Source: Actinomycetes bacterium
GTDB taxonomy: Bacteria > Actinomycetota > Acidimicrobiia > Acidimicrobiales > RAAP-2
DNA: 64,000 nucleotides
Direction: 5' to 3'
Assembly (NCBI GenBank): GCA_021827705.1
Contig: JAKAUQ010000004.1
Location: 1 to 64,000, forward strand
The notes beneath the pieces are model-generated. The model saw nothing but the letters and a program-made list of their open reading frames with translations, ran no database searches and had not been told where the DNA came from. The position numbers were made by a program, and so were the translations under genes. Below, one piece after another: positions 7,289 to 15,277 of this stretch. Position 1 is the stretch's first letter, and each line of letters opens with the position of its first letter.

Positions 7289-8746
7289 ATGTCGAGAGTT
7301 GTCATCTTGGGGGCGGGCATCTCGGGCCATACGGCCGCGCTGCATCTGCGGCGCCGGCTGGGTCGGGCCCACGAGGTGGTGGTCGTGTCGCCGAATTCGC
7401 GCTGGAACTGGATCCCGTCCAACATCTGGGTGGGCGTGGGCAAGATGACCGCCGAGGACGTGACCTTCGAGCTGGCGCCGATCTACCGGCGCAAGGGGAT
7501 CGACTTCCACCAGGCCCTGGCCACCGAGCTGCACCCCGAGGGCGCGGGCGCGTCCGAGCAGCCCTACGTGACCGTGCGCTACACCGATCCCGCACGGGCC
7601 GGCGAGGTCGCCACGATCGACTACGACTACCTGATCAACGCCACCGGGCCCCGGCTGAACTTCGCGGCCACGCCCGGACTGGGCCCCGAGGGCCACACGG
7701 CGTCGGTGTGCACGCCCGCCCACGCGCTGGAGGCGTCGTCCCAGCTGGCCGACGTGGTCGCGCGGTTGCGCCGCGGCGAGCACCAGCGCCTGGTGATCGG
7801 CGTGGGGCACGGCACGTGCACCTGTGAGGGCGCGGCCTTCGAGTACACGTTCAACGTCGAGCACGAGCTGCGCATGGCCGGGGTGCGCGACCGGGCCGAG
7901 GTCGTCTACCTGACCAACGAGAGCGAGCTCGGCGACTTCGGGGTGGGGGGCATGGTCTTCACCCAGAACGGCTTCGAGACCACCAGCAAGCTGTGGACCG
8001 AGTCGCTGTTCCGCGAGCGCGACGTCCACGCCGTCGTCCAGGCCCACGTCGAGCGCGTGGAGCCCGGCGTCATCCACTACGAGCAGCTCGACGGGTCCCA
8101 CAACGAGCTGCCCTTCGACTTCGCGATGCTGCTGCCGCCGTTCCGGGGCGTCGACCTGGCGGCCTTCGACCGCGCCGGCACGGACATCACCAGCGAGGTC
8201 TTCGCACCCAACGGGTTCATGCGCGTGGACGCGGACTACCGGGCCAAGCCCTACGAGGAGTGGCGCGCGGACGACTGGCCCAAGACCTACGAGTCGGCCC
8301 GCCTCGCCAACGTCTTCGCCGTGGGCATCGCCTTCGCGCCCCCGCACCCGATCTCGCGTCCGAGGACCAGTCCCGACGGGACGGTGATCACGCCGTCTCC
8401 ACCGCGCACGGGCATGCCCTCGGGCGTGATGGGCAAGACCGTGGCGCGCACCATCGTGGACCGGATCCGCCAGGGCTCGCGCACCACGGCCCGGCGAGCC
8501 TCCATGGCCGACATGGGCGCGGCCTGCGTCGCCTCCTCGGGCATGGGCCTGCACCGGGGCACCGCCGCCTCGATGACGATGTACCCGGTAGTGCCCGACT
8601 TCGAGCGCTTCCCGGCCACCGGGCGCAGCACCAAGGACACCTTCGGCGAAATCGGCTTGGCCGGCCACTGGATCAAGTACATGCTCCACGTGCTGTTCCT
8701 CTACAAGGCCAAGGCCCGCCCCTTCTGGTACCTGATCCCCGAGTGA
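7289..8746 (+). CDS. sulfide:quinone oxidoreductase-like FAD flavoprotein
   Basis: 485-aa two-dinucleotide-binding flavoprotein. GAGISGHTAAL at residues 8-18 is the FAD Rossmann loop and DYLINATGPRLNF the second FAD contact. Candidate redox cysteines are Cys141, the CTC pair Cys177/Cys179 and Cys413. The C-terminal part holds a RPRTSPDG...PSGVMG segment and a hydrophobic, basic tail (WIKYMLHVLFLYKAK) suitable for membrane attachment, as in sulfide:quinone oxidoreductases that oxidise sulfide to sulfane sulfur and reduce quinone. The operator and the downstream CstR-like, rhodanese and CoA-disulfide reductase genes support this. SQR subtype is uncertain. ATG at 7289 leads directly into the Rossmann strand. 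Confidence 0.78.
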   Translation: MSRVVILGAGISGHTAALHLRRRLGRAHEVVVVSPNSRWNWIPSNIWVGVGKMTAEDVTFELAPIYRRKGIDFHQALATELHPEGAGASEQPYVTVRYTDPARAGEVATIDYDYLINATGPRLNFAATPGLGPEGHTASVCTPAHALEASSQLADVVARLRRGEHQRLVIGVGHGTCTCEGAAFEYTFNVEHELRMAGVRDRAEVVYLTNESELGDFGVGGMVFTQNGFETTSKLWTESLFRERDVHAVVQAHVERVEPGVIHYEQLDGSHNELPFDFAMLLPPFRGVDLAAFDRAGTDITSEVFAPNGFMRVDADYRAKPYEEWRADDWPKTYESARLANVFAVGIAFAPPHPISRPRTSPDGTVITPSPPRTGMPSGVMGKTVARTIVDRIRQGSRTTARRASMADMGAACVASSGMGLHRGTAASMTMYPVVPDFERFPATGRSTKDTFGEIGLAGHWIKYMLHVLFLYKAKARPFWYLIPE

Positions 8747-8761
8747 TGCTGGAGAACTGAC

Positions 8762-8908
8762 ATGGACAACGCCACCAACGACATCGCCTCAGCACCGCTG
8801 CCCACCCCCGAGACGCTGCACCGGCGCAATCGGCTGGGCTACCAGGTGGGCCGCTTCATCGCCCTCAACGTCCGCTTCGTCACCATGATCTTCAAAGGAG
8901 ACCATTAA
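8762..8908 (+). CDS. 48-aa conserved-looking small protein of the sulfide operon
   Basis: Reading from ATG 8762 to TAA 8906-8908 gives a 48-residue protein. The first half is polar and Pro-rich (DIASAPLPTPETLHRRNRLG). The second half (GYQVGRFIALNVRFVTMIFK) is an aromatic and basic amphipathic or short membrane-associating segment ending in GDH. It has no cysteine and I recognise no family. It begins 15 bp after the SQR-like gene behind a CTGGAG site and ends directly against the GTG of the repressor, whose AAAGGAG ribosome site lies inside its last codons. The tight fit between genes argues that it is real. A membrane or SQR-associated accessory role is possible but unproven. Confidence 0.6.
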   Translation: MDNATNDIASAPLPTPETLHRRNRLGYQVGRFIALNVRFVTMIFKGDH

Positions 8909-9220
8909 GTGCCCCACCCCCCAGCCACCCCCCACCATCCCGATGCCCTCGAGCACGTCCTCCAGGACCAAGAGCAGCTCCACGCCATCGTGCGCCGCCT
9001 CAAGCGCGCGCACGGCCAGCTCGGCGCGGTCGTGCGCATGCTCGAGGAGGGTCGCAGCTGTGAGGACGTCATCACGCAGATGGCCGCGGTGAACAAGGCC
9101 ATCAACACGGCGGCCTTCACGCTGATCTCGTCGAACCTGCGCGAGTGCATCATCGACCCGGCGATGGACGCCGACGAGGTGACCCTCAAGCTCCAGAGGC
9201 TCTTCTTGTCCCTGGCCTGA
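8909..9220 (+). CDS. CsoR/CstR-family transcriptional repressor
   Basis: 103-aa all-helical metal- or sulfur-sensing repressor (DUF156 family). The core RRLKRAHGQLGAVVRMLEEG is the DNA-binding first helix region. Cys51 and Cys80 are spaced 29 residues apart, as in Mycobacterium CsoR (Cys36/Cys65). The position of the third Cu(I) ligand, His61 in CsoR, is Asn76 here, which argues against copper sensing and for the persulfide-sensing CstR branch, where the two cysteines form di- to tetrasulfide links. GTG 8909 follows AAAGGAG at 8894-8900. It probably binds the palindrome at 7227-7242 and controls its own operon. Confidence 0.88.
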   Translation: MPHPPATPHHPDALEHVLQDQEQLHAIVRRLKRAHGQLGAVVRMLEEGRSCEDVITQMAAVNKAINTAAFTLISSNLRECIIDPAMDADEVTLKLQRLFLSLA

Positions 9221-9224
9221 CCGG

Positions 9225-9280
9225 TCCCACCCCCCAGATCCCCCCCAGACCCCCCACCCCCCAGACCCCCCCTACCCCCC
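9225..9280 (+). repeat. C-tract intergenic repeat
   Basis: The 77-bp gap between the repressor and the next gene is dominated by at least five runs of six or seven cytosines separated by A, AGAT, AGA or TA, with CCCCCCAGA recurring. The opposite strand therefore has successive G-runs able to form a G-quadruplex, while the coding strand could form an i-motif. A normal ribosome site follows at about 9287 (AAGGA). The function is unknown; an early-termination or pause role is possible. Confidence 0.7.
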
Positions 9281-9297
9281 GAACCAAGGAATCCCCT

Positions 9298-10941
9298 ATG
9301 CGCGTTGTCATCATTGGAGGTGTCGCCGGCGGCATGTCGGCGGCCGCGCGGCTGCGCCGGCTCGACCACGAGGCCGAGATCGTCGTGCTCGAGCGCAGCG
9401 GGCACGTCTCCTACGCCAACTGCGGCCTGCCCTACTACGTGGGCGGCGTCATCGAGCACGAGCGCCAGCTCCTGCTGCAGACCCCCGAGTCGCTGAACCA
9501 GCGCTTCCGTATCGACGTGCGCGTGCGCTCCGAGGTCACCGCCATCGACGCGCCGTCCCGGGTGGTCACCGTGAGCGAGCGGCGCACCGGCACGACCTAC
9601 GAGCTCGGCTACGACGCCCTCATCTTGAGCCCGGGGGCCAGCCCGGTACTCCCGCCGATCCCGGGCATCGAGCGCGCCCACGTGCTGCGCACGGTCGAGG
9701 ACGTCGCGGCGATCGCCGGGGCCGTCGACCAGAAGCCCCGCCGGGCCGTCGTGATCGGTGGCGGCTTCATCGGCTTGGAGGTGGCCGAGAACCTGACGCA
9801 CCGGGGCATCCCGGTCACCCTGGTCGAGGCGACGGGCCAGGTGCTGGCGCCCCTGGATCCCGAGCTCGCCGTGCTGGTGGCCGACGAGCTGCGCCGCCAC
9901 CACGTCGACGTTCGCCTGGACGAGTCGGTGACGGCGATCACGCCCACCGCCGTCGAGTTGGCCTCGGGCGCCACCGTGGGTGCGGACCTGGTCATCGCGG
10001 CCATCGGGGTGCGCCCCGACGTGACCCTGGCCCGGGGGGCGGGCCTGGCGATCGGCGCGCGCGGCGGCGTCGTCGTCGACGAGGTCCACCGCACCAGCGA
10101 CCCCCACATCTACGCGATCGGCGACGTGGCCGAGAAGGTCGACGCCCTCGACGGCGAGGCCACCTTGGTGCCGCTGGCCAACGTGGCCAACCGCCACGGT
10201 CGCGTCGTGGCCGACCACCTCGCGGGCCGCGTGACGCGGCCGGTGCCCACGATCGGCACCGCCATCGTCAAGGTCTTCGACCTGTCGGCCGCCGTGACCG
10301 GATGGAACGAGAAGCGCCTGGTCGCCGCGGGGCGACCGGTGCGTGCCCTGCACATCCACCCCTCGCACCACGCCGGCTACTACCCGGGCGCGGAGCGCCT
10401 GTCGCTCAAGCTGCTGATGGACCCGACCGACGGGACCATCCTGGGCGCCCAGGCCGTGGGCACCGAGGGCGTGGACAAGCGCATCGACGTGATCGCCACG
10501 GCCCTGCGCGCCGGCCTGCGGGCCCCCGAGCTGGCCGACCTGGAGCTGGCCTACGCGCCGCCCTTCGGCTCGGCCAAGGACCCGGTGAACCTGCTCGGCT
10601 ACGTGGCCGAGAACATGCTGAGCGGCCTGACCGACGTGGTCCAGTGGCATGAGGTCGACGACCACCGCGACCGGGGCTACCTGCTGGTCGACGTGCGCAC
10701 GCCCGGCGAGTTCGCCCGCGGCTCGGTCCCCGGGGCGATCAACGTGCCCGTCGACGACCTGCGCGATCGCCTCGACGAGCTGGACCGGCGCGACGTGGTC
10801 GTGATCTGCCAGGTGGGCCAGCGCGGCCACGTGGCCACGCGCCTGCTGCGCCAGCGCGACTTCAACGCCAAGAACCTCTCGGGCGGCTACCAGACCTGGC
10901 ACACCTCGCCGGCGGCGCGTGACACCGCCCTGGTCGGCTGA
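9298..10941 (+). CDS. CoA-disulfide reductase / persulfide reductase with C-terminal rhodanese domain
   Basis: 547-aa fusion. Residues 1 to about 440 form a class III pyridine nucleotide-disulfide oxidoreductase: GGVAGGMSAAARLRR for FAD, active-site Cys42 in SYANCGLPYY, AVVIGGGFIGLEVAE for NAD(P)H, and IYAIGDVAE near the second FAD contact. The last 90 residues are a rhodanese domain with catalytic Cys504 in the loop CQVGQRG. CoADR-rhodanese fusions reduce CoA persulfides or polysulfides with NAD(P)H and move sulfane sulfur, a logical step after sulfide:quinone oxidoreductase. ATG 9298 directly precedes the FAD-binding strand. Confidence 0.9.
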   Translation: MRVVIIGGVAGGMSAAARLRRLDHEAEIVVLERSGHVSYANCGLPYYVGGVIEHERQLLLQTPESLNQRFRIDVRVRSEVTAIDAPSRVVTVSERRTGTTYELGYDALILSPGASPVLPPIPGIERAHVLRTVEDVAAIAGAVDQKPRRAVVIGGGFIGLEVAENLTHRGIPVTLVEATGQVLAPLDPELAVLVADELRRHHVDVRLDESVTAITPTAVELASGATVGADLVIAAIGVRPDVTLARGAGLAIGARGGVVVDEVHRTSDPHIYAIGDVAEKVDALDGEATLVPLANVANRHGRVVADHLAGRVTRPVPTIGTAIVKVFDLSAAVTGWNEKRLVAAGRPVRALHIHPSHHAGYYPGAERLSLKLLMDPTDGTILGAQAVGTEGVDKRIDVIATALRAGLRAPELADLELAYAPPFGSAKDPVNLLGYVAENMLSGLTDVVQWHEVDDHRDRGYLLVDVRTPGEFARGSVPGAINVPVDDLRDRLDELDRRDVVVICQVGQRGHVATRLLRQRDFNAKNLSGGYQTWHTSPAARDTALVG

Positions 10942-10980
10942 CCCCACGCTCTCAACACCACCGAGAAAGGAAACAACATC

Positions 10981-11151
10981 ATGTGCAGTCGAGTGAACTG
11001 CCGCAGCTGCGGCAAGCCAACCTGGAGTGGCTGTGGCAACCACGTCGAGCAGGCCCTGGCCGGCGTCGCCCACGCCGACCGCTGCCAGTGCCGCGAGACG
11101 GGCGGCGGCGGCAGCGCCAGCGGCTTCATGTCGCGCCTGCTGGGCCGCTAG
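10981..11151 (+). CDS. 56-aa Cys-rich small protein
   Basis: ATG 10981 to TAG 11149-11151, preceded by a GAAAGGAAAC ribosome site. The protein has seven cysteines: Cys2, CRSC (7/10), Cys18 within WSGCGNHVEQAL, and CQC (35/37), plus His21 and His31. This looks like a zinc- or thiol-binding miniature domain. Similar short CxxCGKxTWxGCGxHV proteins occur as hypothetical genes in actinobacteria, from memory. A Gly/Ser linker and a basic tail (FMSRLLGR) follow. It is the last gene of the sulfide operon, 39 bp after the rhodanese fusion. A sulfane-sulfur or metal carrier role is a guess from the context. Confidence 0.75.
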   Translation: MCSRVNCRSCGKPTWSGCGNHVEQALAGVAHADRCQCRETGGGGSASGFMSRLLGR

Positions 11152-11164
11152 TCGCGACCTGACC

Positions 11165-11205
11165 CCCCGCCGCGGGCCGCGACCGACACCGGGCCCGCGG
11201 CGGGG
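11165..11205 (+). terminator. terminator-like hairpin after the sulfide operon
   Basis: A perfect 13-bp GC stem (CCCCGCCGCGGGC at 11165-11177 with GCCCGCGGCGGGG at 11193-11205) encloses a 15-nt loop, 14 bp after the 56-aa gene stop. There is no U-tract, as is common in very GC-rich actinobacteria. It separates the sulfide operon from cydA. Confidence 0.65.
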
Positions 11206-11267
11206 CCCTCCGGGGCACATGGGACTTTCGTCCCGGTACCCCACCGGCGCCGTGTCGGCGGGGTGGC

Positions 11268-11273
11268 TAGGTT
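11268..11273 (+). promoter_or_regulatory. -10 element of the cydABDC operon (leaderless)
   Basis: TAGGTT lies 7 nt upstream of GTG 11281, so transcription would begin at the start codon. This decides the cydA start, because the upstream GTG at 11263 would place the -10 within the gene. No good -35 is visible. Confidence 0.5.
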
Positions 11274-11280
11274 CGCGCTC

Positions 11281-12675
11281 GTGGGTGCTCTCTTAGCGGG
11301 AGTCTCGACTCTGACGCTCGCGCGCTGGCAGTTCGCGGTCACGACCGTCTTTCACTTCCTCTTCGTCCCCCTCACCATCGGCCTCGGCCTGCTGGTGGCC
11401 ATCATGCAGACGGCGGCTCAGCGCACGAAGGACCCCGCCTGGGAGCGCGCCACGCGCTTCTTTGGGACGCTGTTCCTGGTTAACTTCGCCATCGGCGTGG
11501 TCACCGGCATTGTCCAGGAGTTCCAGTTCGGGATGGACTGGTCGCGCTACTCGGTGTTCGTGGGCAACATCTTCGGCGCCCCCCTGGCCATCGAGGGCCT
11601 GCTGGCGTTCTTCTTGGAGTCCACGTTCCTCGGGGTGTGGATCTTCGGGCGCGGCCGGGTCAGCCCGCGCATCCACCTGGCGTCGATCTGGCTGGCCAGC
11701 ATCGGCACGATACTGTCGGCCGCCTTCATCTTGGCGGCCAACGCCTGGATGCAGCACCCGGTGGGCTACCGGATCGACGCGCGCACCCACCAGGCGGTCA
11801 TGTCGAGCTTCTGGGCCGTCATGACCAACTCGACCTTCGTGCTGGAGTTCGGCCACGTCCTGTTCGCCGCCTTCTTGACCGGGTCGGCGTTCCTGCTGGG
11901 GGTCGCCGCCTGGCACCTGCACCGGGGCCACGACACGGAGGCCTTCGGGCGCGCCGCGCGCGTCGGTGTGGTGGTCGTGCTCGTCGCCTCGGTGGGCACG
12001 ATCTTCCTCGGCGACAGCCAGGGCAAGCAGCTCGAGACCCAGCAGCCCATGAAGATGGCGGCCGCCGAGGCGCTCTACACGACCCAGCACGGTGCGAGCT
12101 TCTCGCTGCTCACCATCGGCGACCTGGCGGGGAACCCGATCTTCCAGATCCGCGTGCCCCACATCTTGAGCGTGCTGGCGACCAACACGTGGAACGGGAA
12201 GGTTGACGGCATCCACCAGCTCCAGGCCGCGGCCGAGCGCCGCTACGGCGCGGGCAGCTACGTCCCGGTGATCTGGCTGCTCTACTGGACGTTCCGCATC
12301 ATGGTGGGCCTGGGCTTCGCGCTGCTGGCCCTGGGCGTGCTGGGCCTGTGGCTGTGGCGACGACGACGACTCGACACGACCGGGTGGTACCTGCGCGCGG
12401 CGACCTGGCTGCTGCTGGCGCCCTTCGTGGCCAACACGGCGGGCTGGATCTTCACCGAGGTCGGTCGCCAGCCCTGGGTCGTCTACGGCCTCCTCAAGAC
12501 CTCGCGCGCGGTCTCGGTGCTGGCGCCCGGCTACGTCGCGGCCAGCCTGATCGGCTTCACCGCGATCTACAGCGTGCTCGCCGTCGTCGAGATCGGCCTC
12601 ATGGTGCGCCTGGGCCGGGTGCCCCCGGCCCTCGAGGCGCCCGCCGCTCCCGACGAGCACGGGCTGATCTACTAG
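11281..12675 (+). CDS. cydA: cytochrome bd ubiquinol oxidase subunit I
   Basis: 464-aa integral membrane subunit carrying hemes b558, b595 and d. Near the N-terminus LARWQFAVTTVFHFLFVPLTIG contains the conserved His25 heme ligand. The quinol-site region has GDSQGKQLETQQPMKMAAAEA, and the signature GRQPWVVYG occurs in the C-terminal third. About nine hydrophobic segments are seen. The Q-loop is short, the L-lacking form found in most bacteria. Bd oxidases reduce O2 with high affinity and resist sulfide, which matters next to the sulfide operon. The start is placed at GTG 11281 from the -10 spacing; GTG 11263 is the alternative. Confidence 0.93.
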   Translation: MGALLAGVSTLTLARWQFAVTTVFHFLFVPLTIGLGLLVAIMQTAAQRTKDPAWERATRFFGTLFLVNFAIGVVTGIVQEFQFGMDWSRYSVFVGNIFGAPLAIEGLLAFFLESTFLGVWIFGRGRVSPRIHLASIWLASIGTILSAAFILAANAWMQHPVGYRIDARTHQAVMSSFWAVMTNSTFVLEFGHVLFAAFLTGSAFLLGVAAWHLHRGHDTEAFGRAARVGVVVVLVASVGTIFLGDSQGKQLETQQPMKMAAAEALYTTQHGASFSLLTIGDLAGNPIFQIRVPHILSVLATNTWNGKVDGIHQLQAAAERRYGAGSYVPVIWLLYWTFRIMVGLGFALLALGVLGLWLWRRRRLDTTGWYLRAATWLLLAPFVANTAGWIFTEVGRQPWVVYGLLKTSRAVSVLAPGYVAASLIGFTAIYSVLAVVEIGLMVRLGRVPPALEAPAAPDEHGLIY

Positions 12676-12684
12676 GAGGTGGCG

Positions 12685-13716
12685 GTGGCGGTCGTGGCAG
12701 CAGGCCCCAGCGGGCTCCAGCAGCTCTGGTTCTTCCTGATCGCCGTGCTGTGGCTGGGGTACTTCTTCTTGGAGGGCTTCGACTTCGGCGTGGGGATCCT
12801 GCTGCCCTTCGTCAGCCGCGACGACACGGACCGCCGGATCGTCGTCAACACCATCGGGCCGGTCTGGGACGGCAACGAGGTGTGGCTGATCGTCGCGGGC
12901 GGCGCGACCTTCGCGGCGTTCCCGACGTGGTACGCGACATTGTTCTCGGGCTTCTACCTGGCCCTGTTCGTGCTGCTGGCGGCGCTGATCTTCCGGGGGA
13001 TGGCCTTCGAGCTGCGCCACCGGCGCGACGACGCCCGCTGGCGGGCTCGCTGGGACCAGGCGCTGTTCTGGGGATCGGCGGTGCCGGCCTTCTTGTGGGG
13101 CGTCGCCTTCGCCGACTTCGTCCACGGCGTGCCGCTGGGCCCCCACCACGTCATGGAGGGCACGGTGCTCGACCTCGTCAAGCCCTACGCCCTGGTCGGG
13201 GGCCTGGCCACGCTGTCGCTGTTCAGCCTGCACGGCGCGGCGTACCTGGGCTTGAAGACCGAGGGCGCGCTGCGCGAGCGGGCCCGCGAGGCCGGTAAGC
13301 GCCTGGCCCCCGTGGCCCTGGTCGCCGTGGGCGCGCTGCTGACCTGGACCTACCTCAGCGCCCACGCGTGGCACCACGCGGGCCTGGTGCCGCCGCCGCT
13401 GCCCATCTTCGGGCTCGGGGCCCTCGCCGTGGTCGGCTGGCTCATCCACGAGCGCCAGGAGGGGTGGGCGTTCGTGGCCACGGCCGTGGCCGTCGTGGCC
13501 CTCTTCGCCACGCTCCTGCTCAACTTGTACCCCGACGTCCTGGTGTCGTCGCTGCGCGCGGCCAACGACCTGACCATCGCCGAGAGCGCCTCGCAGCGCT
13601 ACACGCTCGAGGTCATGAGCTGGGTGGCCCTGATCTTCACCCCGTTGGTCCTGGCCTACCAGGCGTGGTCCTACTGGGTCTTTCGCCAGCGGGTGCGGCG
13701 GCCCGACGACCACTAG
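12685..13716 (+). CDS. cydB: cytochrome bd ubiquinol oxidase subunit II
   Basis: 343-aa multi-pass membrane subunit partnering CydA. The N-terminus WFFLIAVLWLGYFFLEGFDFGVGILLPF is diagnostic of CydB, followed by VWDGNEVWLIVAGGATFAAFP. AGGAGG (12674-12679) sits 5 nt before GTG 12685, which is therefore preferred over in-frame GTGs at 12679 and 12694. It follows cydA by 9 bp and precedes cydD by 4 bp. Confidence 0.94.
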   Translation: MAVVAAGPSGLQQLWFFLIAVLWLGYFFLEGFDFGVGILLPFVSRDDTDRRIVVNTIGPVWDGNEVWLIVAGGATFAAFPTWYATLFSGFYLALFVLLAALIFRGMAFELRHRRDDARWRARWDQALFWGSAVPAFLWGVAFADFVHGVPLGPHHVMEGTVLDLVKPYALVGGLATLSLFSLHGAAYLGLKTEGALRERAREAGKRLAPVALVAVGALLTWTYLSAHAWHHAGLVPPPLPIFGLGALAVVGWLIHERQEGWAFVATAVAVVALFATLLLNLYPDVLVSSLRAANDLTIAESASQRYTLEVMSWVALIFTPLVLAYQAWSYWVFRQRVRRPDDH

Positions 13717-13720
13717 CGCG

Positions 13721-15277
13721 GTGCGCACACCCTCGGCGCTTCGCTCCCTGGCGCGCCTCGCGCCGCGGGCCCGGGTCGCTGCGGCCGTGGCGGCCGGCTG
13801 GGGCCTGGTCGAGACCGGGGCCGCGCTGGCCCAGGCCGCGACCCTCGGGCCGGCGATCGCGGCGCTGGCGACGAGCCAGCCCGTGCACCGCTCGTGGCTC
13901 GTGGCCCTGCTCGGGGCCACGGCCGTGCGCGCGCTGGCTCGGGGGGCCGCCGCCCCGGCCGCGACCGCCCTGGCGCGCCCGGTGCGCACCGAGCTGCGCG
14001 CGGCCGCCCTGGCCCAGGTGGTGCGCCAGGGCCGACCGGCCGATCCCGACGCCACCACCCAGCTGCTGACCCGGGGCGTCGACGAGGTCGAGGCCTACCT
14101 GGCCCGCGTGGTGCCCGCCCGGGCCCGGGCCGCCCTGGCCCCGCCGCTGGTCATCGCGTTCCTGCTCGTCCAGGACTGGATCAGCGGCGTGACCGTCTTG
14201 CTCACGGTGGTGCTCCTGCCGATCTTCCTGTCGCTGCTCGGTCGCGCCGCCCACGACGCGATGGCTGAGCGCTGGCACGACCAGCAGCGCCTGGCCGCGG
14301 CCTTCGGCGACGCCGTGCGCGGCATGACGACGCTCAAGTCGCTGAACCGCTCGGCGCGCGCCGTGGCGCGCCTCGACGCGATCGGCGAGCGCTTGACGGC
14401 ATCGACGATGGCGACGCTGCGCGTGGCCTTCGCCTCCTCGTTCGCCCTCGAGCTGCTCAGCTCGCTGGCCACGGCACTGGTGGCCCTGGAGCTGGGCCTG
14501 CGCCTGGTGGGCGGCACGGTGAGCCTGCGCACCGCCCTGGTCGTGCTGATCGCCACGCCCGAGGCCTACACGCCGCTGCGGCGCGCGGCCGCCAGCTACC
14601 ACGCGTCGGCCACCGGGGTGGCCGCCATCGCCGACGTCGTGGACCTGATCGGGCGGGCCCGGCCCCACGGGACGGCCCCGGCCCCCGTGGCACCCCCGCG
14701 CCTCGAGCTGGTGGGCCTGGTGGCCCGCGCCGGGGTGCCGGCACTGAGCGCGGTGGTGCCCGCGGGGGCCCTGGTGGTGCTCGACGGCCCCTCGGGGATC
14801 GGCAAGAGCTCGGTGCTGGCCGTCCTGGGTGGCCTGTCGGACCCGACGGCCGGCCAGGTGCTCGTTGACGGGACCGACCTGGCCGACCTGGCGCGCGACG
14901 GCTGGCAGGGCGCGGTGGGCTGGGTCGCCCAAGAGCCCGTGCTGGTCGGCGAGACGCTGGCCGACGCGGTGCGCCAGGGCCGAGCCCTCAGCCCCGCGAC
15001 GGTGCGGGCGGCCCTGGCGGCCCTCGGCGTGGACCTGGCGCTCGACCACCCGCTGGGCGAGGGGGCCACGCTGTCGGCGGGCCAGCGGCGCCGCGTAGCC
15101 CTGGCCGCCTGCCTGGTGGGCGATCCCGTGGTCCTGCTGCTCGACGAGCCGACGGCCCACCAGGACGCGGCGAGCGAGGCCGCGGTGTGGGCGGCTCTCG
15201 AGGGCTCACGGGCCACTCGCGTCGTGGTCAGCCACCGGCCGCGCCCGGGCGACATGGTGGTCACGGTGCGGCCGTGA
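13721..15277 (+). CDS. cydD: thiol reductant ABC exporter subunit CydD
   Basis: 518-aa fused membrane/ATPase half-transporter. The N-terminal ~310 residues are an ABC type-1 transmembrane domain. The ATPase part has Walker A GPSGIGKSS, signature LSAGQRRR (Ala in place of the usual second Gly), Walker B VVLLLDEPTAH and an H-loop His in VVVSHRP. With CydC it exports glutathione- or cysteine-type thiols, or handles heme, and is needed for assembly of cytochrome bd. It overlaps cydC by 4 bp. Confidence 0.9.
   Translation: MRTPSALRSLARLAPRARVAAAVAAGWGLVETGAALAQAATLGPAIAALATSQPVHRSWLVALLGATAVRALARGAAAPAATALARPVRTELRAAALAQVVRQGRPADPDATTQLLTRGVDEVEAYLARVVPARARAALAPPLVIAFLLVQDWISGVTVLLTVVLLPIFLSLLGRAAHDAMAERWHDQQRLAAAFGDAVRGMTTLKSLNRSARAVARLDAIGERLTASTMATLRVAFASSFALELLSSLATALVALELGLRLVGGTVSLRTALVVLIATPEAYTPLRRAAASYHASATGVAAIADVVDLIGRARPHGTAPAPVAPPRLELVGLVARAGVPALSAVVPAGALVVLDGPSGIGKSSVLAVLGGLSDPTAGQVLVDGTDLADLARDGWQGAVGWVAQEPVLVGETLADAVRQGRALSPATVRAALAALGVDLALDHPLGEGATLSAGQRRRVALAACLVGDPVVLLLDEPTAHQDAASEAAVWAALEGSRATRVVVSHRPRPGDMVVTVRP

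Noticed and set aside
4976-8689. A 1237-codon open frame on the minus strand
   Set aside because: It is antisense to hss, runs through the hydrolase in another frame and covers the SQR-like gene; composition is His/Arg/Gly-rich without any domain. Such frames are expected when stops are rare in high-GC DNA.
11263-11280. GTG 11263 as the cydA start
   Set aside because: The -10 hexamer TAGGTT would then be inside the gene; GTG 11281 fits the 6-7 nt leaderless spacing and the family N-terminus. Kept only as an alternative.
11293-14058. A 921-codon minus-strand frame opposite cydAB
   Set aside because: Arg/Gly/Gln-rich shadow of the cytochrome bd genes; no domain.
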